From Corynebacterium otitidis ATCC 51513 (GTDB lineage Bacteria; Actinomycetota; Actinomycetes; Mycobacteriales; Mycobacteriaceae), in assembly GCF_000296405.1 (NCBI RefSeq), contig NZ_JH815193.1, forward strand, positions 202,620-266,619: a DNA stretch of 64,000 nt, given 5' to 3'. The position numbers were made by a program, and so were the translations under genes. Positions 58,573 through 64,000 of this stretch are shown here, in pieces. Positions within the stretch are counted from its first letter, which is position 1. Each line of letters starts with the position of its first letter. The notes below the pieces were generated by a model. That model did not search any database, was not told the DNA's origin, and saw only the letters and a program-made list of their open reading frames with translations.

Positions 58573-59493
58573 ATGTCGCCAGCCCCGATGTCCTCCCGGC
58601 CGCTCAAGGCCGCCGCCGGCACGCTCACGGCCGGCGCCGCGGCGCTCGGGCTCGCCGCCTGCGTCACCAACGTCGAGCCGGCCCTCCCGCCGGGCTGGGA
58701 GGAGATCACCCCGCCCGCGCAGGCCGACATCCAGGCCCTCGTGCCCGAGGGCGTCGACCACATCACCGTCGGCACGAACCCGCCGTTCCCGCCCTTCCAG
58801 TTCAAGGAGCCCGGCGGGCAGATCGTCGGCTTCGAGATGGACCTCGCCCGCGCCGTCGCCGCGACGATGGGCCTCGACTTCAGCATCCGCGAGCAGGAGT
58901 TCAGCCTCATCCTGCCTGCCGTCGACGCCGGCACCATCGAGTTCGGCGCCTCCGGGTTCACCGACACCCCGGAGCGGCAGGAGAACTACGACTTCGTCGA
59001 CTTCATCTACGCCGGCCTGCAGTGGTCGAAGCCCGTCGACGGCGACGACGTCGACCCCGAGCACCCCTGCGGGCTCACCGTCGCGGTGCAGCGCACCACC
59101 GTCGCGGAGACCGACGAGGCCCGCCCCAAGGACGAGGCGTGCCAGGCCGCCGGCGAGGACCCCGTCGAGGTCCTCGCCTACGACACCAACGACGCGGCGG
59201 CGACCGCCGCGATCGTCGGGCGCGCCGACGCGTTCATCGCGGACGCGCCGGTCATCGCCTGGGCGATGGAGCGCTCCGAGGGACGCCTCGAACCCATCGG
59301 GGAGCAGCTCGACGCGGCGCCGTACGGCTTCGCGCTCGCCAAGGACTCCGAGCTCACCGACGCGGTGCTCGCCGCGATGGACTACCTCATCGAGTCCGGC
59401 TACTACGAGGAGATCCTCGCCCAGTGGAACATCGAGGACGGGCTGCTCACCGAGCCGATGCTCAACGCCAAGCCCGCGGCGAGCGCCGGCTAG
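58573..59493 (+). CDS. Polar amino acid ABC transporter binding lipoprotein
   Basis: A 306-residue family 3 solute-binding protein. The signal ends with a lipobox LAAC (Cys at about 30). The mature domain has the typical HITVGTNPPFPPFQFKEPGG, GFEMDLARAVAATMGLDF and FGASGFTDTPERQENYDFV. It would bind a polar amino acid such as glutamine or glutamate, or a related opine-like ligand; the ligand is not decided by sequence. ATG 58573 has GAGG upstream. It is the first gene of a binding protein-permease-ATPase operon. Confidence 0.9.
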   Translation: MSPAPMSSRPLKAAAGTLTAGAAALGLAACVTNVEPALPPGWEEITPPAQADIQALVPEGVDHITVGTNPPFPPFQFKEPGGQIVGFEMDLARAVAATMGLDFSIREQEFSLILPAVDAGTIEFGASGFTDTPERQENYDFVDFIYAGLQWSKPVDGDDVDPEHPCGLTVAVQRTTVAETDEARPKDEACQAAGEDPVEVLAYDTNDAAATAAIVGRADAFIADAPVIAWAMERSEGRLEPIGEQLDAAPYGFALAKDSELTDAVLAAMDYLIESGYYEEILAQWNIEDGLLTEPMLNAKPAASAG

Positions 59494-59575
59494 GCCGCGC
59501 GGCCGTCGACATACTCCCGAAGAGAGAACCGCAGACAACCACCGGATAAGAGAAACACCGCCCCAAGGAATCGCC

Positions 59576-60532
59576 ATGGCTTCCAGCACCTCACAGACCA
59601 CCCCCTCCCCCGCGCCGGGAGAGCCGATCAAGGCCGTGCCCCTCAAGCACCCGGGCCGCTGGGTGGCGGCCGCGGTCGCGCTCGCGCTCGCGGCGTGGTT
59701 CGTCATCGACGCCGCCGGCCGCGAGGCCTACGGCTGGGACACGTACTTCCAGTACCTCTTCGACACCCGCGTCGTCACCGCCGCCGGGCACACCATCGTC
59801 ATCACCATCCTCGCGATGATCCTCGGCGTCATCCTCGGCGTGGTCTCGGCGATCATGCGGATGTCCCCGAACTTCGTGTTGCGCGGCGTGTCGTGGCTGT
59901 TCCTCTGGGTCTTCCGCGGCACCCCGATCTACGTCCAGCTCGTGTTCTGGGGCCTGGCGAGCTCCATCTACCAGTCGATCAAGGTCGGTCCCCTAAACGT
60001 CGAGCTCGACGCCGTCTTAGAAAACGCGTTCATCCTCGCGGTCATCGGGCTCGGCCTCAACGAGGGCGCCTACATGGCCGAGATCGTCCGCTCCGGCATC
60101 CAGGCCGTCCCCGAGGGCCAGGTGGAGGCCTCCAAGGCGCTGGGCATGGGCTGGTGGATGACGATGCGGCGCACGGTGCTGCCCCAGGCGATGCGCATCA
60201 TCATCCCGCCGACGGGCAACGAGTTCATCTCGCTTTTGAAGTCCACCTCGCTGGTCGTGGCGATCCCGTACGTCTACGAGCTCTACGGCCGCTCGATGGA
60301 CATCGCCTACTCGATCTTCGAGCCGGTGCCGCTGCTGCTCGTCGCCGCGACGTGGTACCTGGCGATCACGACGATCCTCATGATCGGCCAGCACTACCTC
60401 GAGCGCTTCTACGAGCGCGGCTCGCGCAGCAAGCTCACCGGCCGGCAGCTCGCGGCGCTCGCCGACGCGGAGGGCACCGTGCCGAAGAACGTCGAGGTCG
60501 TGCGCCGCAACGACGACGGAACCGAGGGCTAG
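59576..60532 (+). CDS. Polar amino acid ABC transporter permease
   Basis: A 318-residue HisM/GlnP-type permease with about five helices. The coupling EAA motif is [22 protein letters not shown] (quoted in part, ALGM..RTVLPQA), and the family stretches [16 protein letters not shown] and [16 protein letters not shown] are present. The cytoplasmic tail of about 35 residues is charged. ATG 59576 has AAGGA upstream. The ATPase gene follows after 11 bp. The single permease probably forms a homodimer. Confidence 0.93.
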   Translation: MASSTSQTTPSPAPGEPIKAVPLKHPGRWVAAAVALALAAWFVIDAAGREAYGWDTYFQYLFDTRVVTAAGHTIVITILAMILGVILGVVSAIMRMSPNFVLRGVSWLFLWVFRGTPIYVQLVFWGLASSIYQSIKVGPLNVELDAVLENAFILAVIGLGLNEGAYMAEIVRSGIQAVPEGQVEASKALGMGWWMTMRRTVLPQAMRIIIPPTGNEFISLLKSTSLVVAIPYVYELYGRSMDIAYSIFEPVPLLLVAATWYLAITTILMIGQHYLERFYERGSRSKLTGRQLAALADAEGTVPKNVEVVRRNDDGTEG

Positions 60533-60543
60533 GAGGAATCCCC

Positions 60544-61308
60544 ATGACCGATCTCATGATCGACGCCCAGCAGCTGGGCAAGAGCTTCGGGCAGCTCGAG
60601 GTGCTGCGCGGCATCGACTTAAAGGTCCCGCGCGGCTCGGTCACGTGCCTCATCGGGCCGTCCGGCTCGGGCAAGTCGACGCTTCTGCGCTGCGTCAACC
60701 ACCTCGAGACCGTCACCGCGGGCCGCCTCTACGTCGACGGGGAGCTCATCGGCTACCGCGAGAAGGACGGCGTGCTCTACGAGATCTCCGAGAAGGAGTC
60801 CGCCCGGCAGCGCTCCGGGGTGGGCATGGTCTTCCAGCAGTTTAACCTCTTCCCCCACCGCACGGTGCTCCAGAACGTCACCGAGGCGCCCATCCACGTC
60901 AAGGGCGTGAAGCCCGCCGACGCGGAGGCCACCGCCCGCCGCCTCCTCGACGAGGTGGGCCTCGGCCACAAGGCGGAGGCCTACCCTTCGCAGCTCTCCG
61001 GCGGGCAGCAGCAGCGCGTCGCCATCGCGCGCGCGGTCGCGATGGAGCCGAAGCTCATGCTCTTCGACGAGCCGACCTCGGCCCTCGACCCGGAGCTCGT
61101 CGGCGAGGTGCTCCGCGTCATGAAGGACCTCGCGAAGCAGGGCATGACCATGCTCGTCGTCACCCACGAGATGGGCTTCGCCCGCGAGGTCGCCGACCAG
61201 ATCGTGTTCATGGCCGACGGCGTCATCGTCGAGTCCGGCCCGCCCGAGCAGGTCATCGACCACCCGCGCCACGAGCGCACCCGGTCGTTCCTCTCCAGCC
61301 TGCTGTAG
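60544..61308 (+). CDS. Polar amino acid ABC transporter ATPase (GlnQ/HisP type)
   Basis: A 254-residue ABC ATPase. Walker [14 protein letters not shown], the Q-loop [10 protein letters not shown], signature [14 protein letters not shown], Walker [17 protein letters not shown] and H-loop [13 protein letters not shown] are complete. Between Walker A and the Q-loop the protein has the insert [15 protein letters not shown], as in some HisP-like members. ATG 60544 has AGGAGGAA upstream. It closes the three-gene operon. A strong terminator follows. Confidence 0.95.
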   Translation: MTDLMIDAQQLGKSFGQLEVLRGIDLKVPRGSVTCLIGPSGSGKSTLLRCVNHLETVTAGRLYVDGELIGYREKDGVLYEISEKESARQRSGVGMVFQQFNLFPHRTVLQNVTEAPIHVKGVKPADAEATARRLLDEVGLGHKAEAYPSQLSGGQQQRVAIARAVAMEPKLMLFDEPTSALDPELVGEVLRVMKDLAKQGMTMLVVTHEMGFAREVADQIVFMADGVIVESGPPEQVIDHPRHERTRSFLSSLL

Positions 61309-61331
61309 CGGCCTCTTACGCACCGCGCCCG

Positions 61332-61362
61332 GCGCCCGACCCCAAGGGTTGGGGCCGGGCGC
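61332..61362. terminator. Bidirectional terminator between the ABC operon and coaD
   Basis: A stem GCGCCCG-A-CCCCAA pairs with TTGGGG-C-CGGGCGC (one mismatch, GGG loop) between convergent genes. Confidence 0.75.
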
Positions 61363-61390
61363 GTCGCGCTGCCCGCCGCGGGCGTTCGGG

Positions 61391-61879
61391 CTAGGAGCCG
61401 GCGGCCTCGGCGACGGCGGCGGCGATCGGCGCGGGGAGGAACTCGGCGACGTCCCCGCCGAAGCGCGCGATCTCCTTCACCAGGCTCGAGGAGACCTTGG
61501 CGTAGCGCTCGTCGGTGACGTAAAAGGCGGTGTCCACGCCCGAGAGCCTCCGGTTGAGCTGCGCCATGGGCCACTCGTACTCGTAGTCGAGGCTCGAGCG
61601 CAGCCCCTTGACGATGAGCCCGATGTCGTTGGCGCTGGTGTAGTCGACCAGCAGCCCGCCCCAGTGGTCGACCGTCACCGGGCAGCGCAGGTCCGCGGTA
61701 CGAAGCGCCTCTTTTGCGAGCTCCTCGCGGCGCTCGACGGGGAAGAGCCCGGAGGGCTTGTTCGGGTTCCCGGTCACAAGCACGACGAGCTCGTCGACGT
61801 GCGCGGAGGCCCGTTCCACGACGTCGAGGTGCCCGAGCGTGAGCGGGTCGAAGGAGCCGGGGAAGACCGCCTTGACCAT
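61391..61879 (-). CDS. coaD: Phosphopantetheine adenylyltransferase
   Basis: A 162-residue nucleotidyltransferase for the penultimate step of coenzyme A synthesis. The N-terminus AVFPGSFDPLTLGHLD has the TxGH motif, and VTDERYAKVSSSLVKEIARFGG carries the SSSxVR/K-type motif. The start is ATG 61879, 2 bp after the rsmD stop, so it is co-transcribed and probably coupled. Together with coaE in the same window it accounts for the last two steps of CoA synthesis. Confidence 0.96.
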   Translation of the reverse strand: MVKAVFPGSFDPLTLGHLDVVERASAHVDELVVLVTGNPNKPSGLFPVERREELAKEALRTADLRCPVTVDHWGGLLVDYTSANDIGLIVKGLRSSLDYEYEWPMAQLNRRLSGVDTAFYVTDERYAKVSSSLVKEIARFGGDVAEFLPAPIAAAVAEAAGS

Positions 61880-61881
61880 CG

Positions 61882-62457
61882 CTACTTCTCCCCCTCCCCG
61901 ATAAAGGTGGCCATGTCCATGCGCGCGATGCCGAAGGTGCGCTTCTTGAGCTTCTGCGGGGTGGGCTCGAAGCCTTCCGGCCACTCGGTGTGCGCGGTGT
62001 CGCGGTGGCGCTCGATGACGACGGCCGCGCCCGGCGCGAGCAGCGGCACGAGCGCGTCGATCATCTCGGCGACGGCGGAGTCGGCGAGGTCGTAGGGCGG
62101 GTCGGCGAGCACCATCCCGTAGTGGCCGCGGGGCGCGACGGCGACGAAGCTGGAGGCCTTCATCTGCTCGACGCGGGTGCCGGGCAGCTTGGCGGCGGCG
62201 ATGTTCTTCTCGATGACGCGGCAGGCGGCCTTGTCGGCCTCGACGAAGGTGGCGCTCGCCGCGCCGCGGGAGAGCGCCTCGAGGCCGAGCGCGCCGGTGC
62301 CGGCGAAGAGGTCGAGGACGTGGCGGCCCTCGAAGCCGAAGCGCGCCGCGAGCGAGGAGAAGAGCCCCTCCTTCGCGCGGTCGGCGGTGGGGCGGGTGCC
62401 GTCCTCCGGGACGGCGAGGTTTCGCCCGCGGGCGATTCCGGAGATGATCCGAGCCAT
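61882..62457 (-). CDS. rsmD: 16S rRNA (guanine-966-N2)-methyltransferase
   Basis: A 191-residue SAM-dependent methyltransferase. ARIISGIARGRNLAVPEDGTRPTADRAKEGLFSSL is the RsmD N-terminal signature (recognised by RIISGxxRG and RPTxDRxKE). The SAM motif VLDLFAGTGALGLEALSRGA and the catalytic motif LADPPYDL follow. The start is ATG 62457. It lies between recG and coaD, the usual actinobacterial order. Confidence 0.95.
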   Translation of the reverse strand: MARIISGIARGRNLAVPEDGTRPTADRAKEGLFSSLAARFGFEGRHVLDLFAGTGALGLEALSRGAASATFVEADKAACRVIEKNIAAAKLPGTRVEQMKASSFVAVAPRGHYGMVLADPPYDLADSAVAEMIDALVPLLAPGAAVVIERHRDTAHTEWPEGFEPTPQKLKKRTFGIARMDMATFIGEGEK

Positions 62458-62547
62458 GCGCTGGTTGTCCTTTACCGTCTCCTCGTGGGCTTCGGCCCCG
62501 CGTGGGCGGCGGACGCGCCGCGCGGCCGGGGCCAGGGGCCTTATAGT

Positions 62548-64000
62548 CTAGCTTTTCTCGAGGAAGCCGCGCTCCTCCGGGGCGATCTCGCTGCAGAGCC
62601 TCTCCGCGAGCGCGCGGTCGCGCTCGACGAGCTTCGCCGCGTCGCGGGTGGCCTGGGCGATAATGCGCGTGTCGCCGAGCAGGTTGAGCAGGCGGACGTA
62701 GTCGGCGCGGCCGGCCTGCGCGGTGCCGAGCACGTCGCCCTCCTGCCGGTTGGCGAGGTCGAGCTCCGCGAGTTTCAGCCCGTCGAGGGTCCCGGCGACG
62801 CCCTCGATGCGATCTAAGGCGGCCTGCCCGGCGGGCGTGTCGGGCGTGGCGGCGGTGTGCAGGAAGCACAGCGAGGCGGCCCGGCCTCGGCCGACGCGGC
62901 CGCGCAGCTGGTGGAGCTGGGAGATCCCGAAGTTCTCGGCCTCGCGGATGAGCATGACGGTGGCGTTGGCGACGTCCACGCCGACCTCGACGACGGTGGT
63001 GGAGACGAGCACGTCGATCCGCCCGGCCGCGAAGTCGGCCATGACCTCGTCCTTCTCCTCGGGCCGCAGGCGGCCGTGGAGCAGCCCGACCTCGAGGTCC
63101 GGGTAGCGCTCGGTGGCGAGCTGCTCGTGGAGCTCGACGGCGCCTCCCTCGCCGTCGATGCGGGGGCACACGACGTAGGCCTGGTGGCCGGCGGCGACCT
63201 CCTCGCGGATGCGCTGCCAGGCGCGCTCCACCCACGCGGGTTTCGCCTCGGGCACGACGTGGGTGGCGATCGGGCGGCGCCCGCCGGGCAGCTCGGTGAG
63301 AAGCGAGACGGCGAGGTCCCCGAAGACGGTCATGGCGATGCTGCGCGGGATGGGCGTGGCGGTCATGACGAGCAGGTGCGGGGTGACGCCGTCGGGCCCC
63401 TTGTCGCGCAGCCGCGCGCGCTGCTCGACGCCGAAGCGGTGCTGCTCGTCGACGACGACCAAGCCCAGCCGGTAGAACTCGACCGCATCCTCGATGATGG
63501 CGTGGGTGCCGACGACGATGTCCGCCTGCCCGGAGACGACCGCGAGCAGCGCCTTCTTGCGCTCCTTCGCGGGCATCGAGCCGGTGAGGACGACGACGCT
63601 GGCCGACAGCCCCGCCCGCCCGAGGGTCTCGGTGAGGCTGCGGGCGTGCTGCGCGGCGAGCACCTCGGTGGGGGCGAGCAGCGCGCACTGGGCGCCGCCG
63701 TCGACGACGGTGAGCATCGCGATGAGCGAGACGATCGTCTTGCCGGAGCCGACCTCGCCCTGCAGGAGCCGAGACATCGGCCGGGTGGAGTTAAGCGAGT
63801 CGGCGATCTCTGCGACGACTTGCTTCTGCCCGCCGGTGAGCTCGAAGTCGAGGCCGGCGACGAGCCCGTCGGCCTGGCCGCCGTCGACGTGCGGGTAGGC
63901 CTCGGCGACGCGCCCCTCGTCGTCGGCGCGGCGCAGCGCCATGACGAGCGCGAGGGTGAGCGCCTCGTTGTACTTGAGCCGACGGATTGCGGGCGTGGGG
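62548..64000 (-). CDS. recG: ATP-dependent DNA helicase RecG (5' end beyond the window)
   Basis: The C-terminal 484 codons of RecG, a branch-migration helicase for stalled forks and Holliday junctions. Walker A LLQGEVGSGKTIVS, the DEQH-type Walker B VVDEQHRFGVEQR, TATPIPRS, TTVVEVGVDVANATVM and QLHQLRGRVGRGR are present. The frame stays open to position 64000 (..RRLKYNEALTLALVMALRR), so an internal Met at 63942 is not the start. The N-terminal wedge domain lies outside. Confidence 0.95.
   Translation of the reverse strand, partial: PTPAIRRLKYNEALTLALVMALRRADDEGRVAEAYPHVDGGQADGLVAGLDFELTGGQKQVVAEIADSLNSTRPMSRLLQGEVGSGKTIVSLIAMLTVVDGGAQCALLAPTEVLAAQHARSLTETLGRAGLSASVVVLTGSMPAKERKKALLAVVSGQADIVVGTHAIIEDAVEFYRLGLVVVDEQHRFGVEQRARLRDKGPDGVTPHLLVMTATPIPRSIAMTVFGDLAVSLLTELPGGRRPIATHVVPEAKPAWVERAWQRIREEVAAGHQAYVVCPRIDGEGGAVELHEQLATERYPDLEVGLLHGRLRPEEKDEVMADFAAGRIDVLVSTTVVEVGVDVANATVMLIREAENFGISQLHQLRGRVGRGRAASLCFLHTAATPDTPAGQAALDRIEGVAGTLDGLKLAELDLANRQEGDVLGTAQAGRADYVRLLNLLGDTRIIAQATRDAAKLVERDRALAERLCSEIAPEERGFLEKS

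Noticed and set aside
63940-63942. Met at 63942 as the recG start
   Set aside because: The conserved RecG frame continues without a stop to the window edge.

Overview
The window is a GC-rich actinobacterial chromosome segment. Gene content and order fit Corynebacterium or a close relative in the Mycobacteriales: an argCJBD/argGH cluster beside pheST, infC-rpmI-rplT beside uvrA, uvrB and coaE beside rpsA and polA, then coaD-rsmD-recG. The genus is an inference from synteny and protein resemblance; no database search was possible.

Layout. 70-3671: a YhgE/Pip-type membrane protein and a degenerate ABC ATPase, divergent from a TetR regulator with a palindromic operator between them. 3907-6791: L-serine dehydratase convergent with tyrosyl-tRNA synthetase across a strong bidirectional terminator. 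6925-14864: a Trm112-like protein and the arginine genes argH, argG, argD, argB, argJ and argC. argF and argR, usually found between argD and argG in corynebacteria, are absent, and argG has its own promoter matching that of argC. 14938-17572: a disturbed zone with a displaced, internally deleted pheT 3' end still followed by its terminator, a dead IS481-type transposase fused to it, and an intact IS110-family element. 17573-23850: pheT (its 3' end apparently replaced by foreign DNA), pheS, an RNA methyltransferase, rplT, rpmI and infC. infC starts with ATT and has an attenuator-like leader.

23904-36591: a penicillin-binding-like lipoprotein, uvrA, a metallo-hydrolase, a DoxX-like protein, a HelD-type RNA polymerase motor, a secreted LAxTG-anchored protein with a frameshifted sorting tail, a universal stress protein and uvrB. 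36777-41197: a TRAP/TAXI uptake operon with two tandem binding proteins and a fused permease. 41348-47692: a DUF4259 protein, coaE, and an iron module (siderophore-interacting reductase, binding lipoprotein, two permeases and an ATPase) with a DtxR-like box. 47845-51440: an alpha/beta-hydrolase-fold protein, a Baeyer-Villiger-type flavin monooxygenase and an aminotransferase. 51655-57184: rpsA, an orphan heme-type binding lipoprotein with a perfect tandem duplication of its signal peptide, and polA. 57259-64000: a tRNA with a CAA anticodon, a DUF368 membrane protein, a polar amino acid ABC transporter, coaD, rsmD and the 3' part of recG.

Most of the window is conserved housekeeping backbone. 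The accessory modules (TRAP, iron uptake, mobile elements) lie between backbone genes that are usually neighbours. The points most worth following are the rebuilt pheT 3' end, the duplicated signal peptide, the split arginine cluster lacking argF/argR, the AUU-started infC and the frameshifted sorting signal. No CRISPR array, rRNA gene, prophage or secondary-metabolite cluster was seen.
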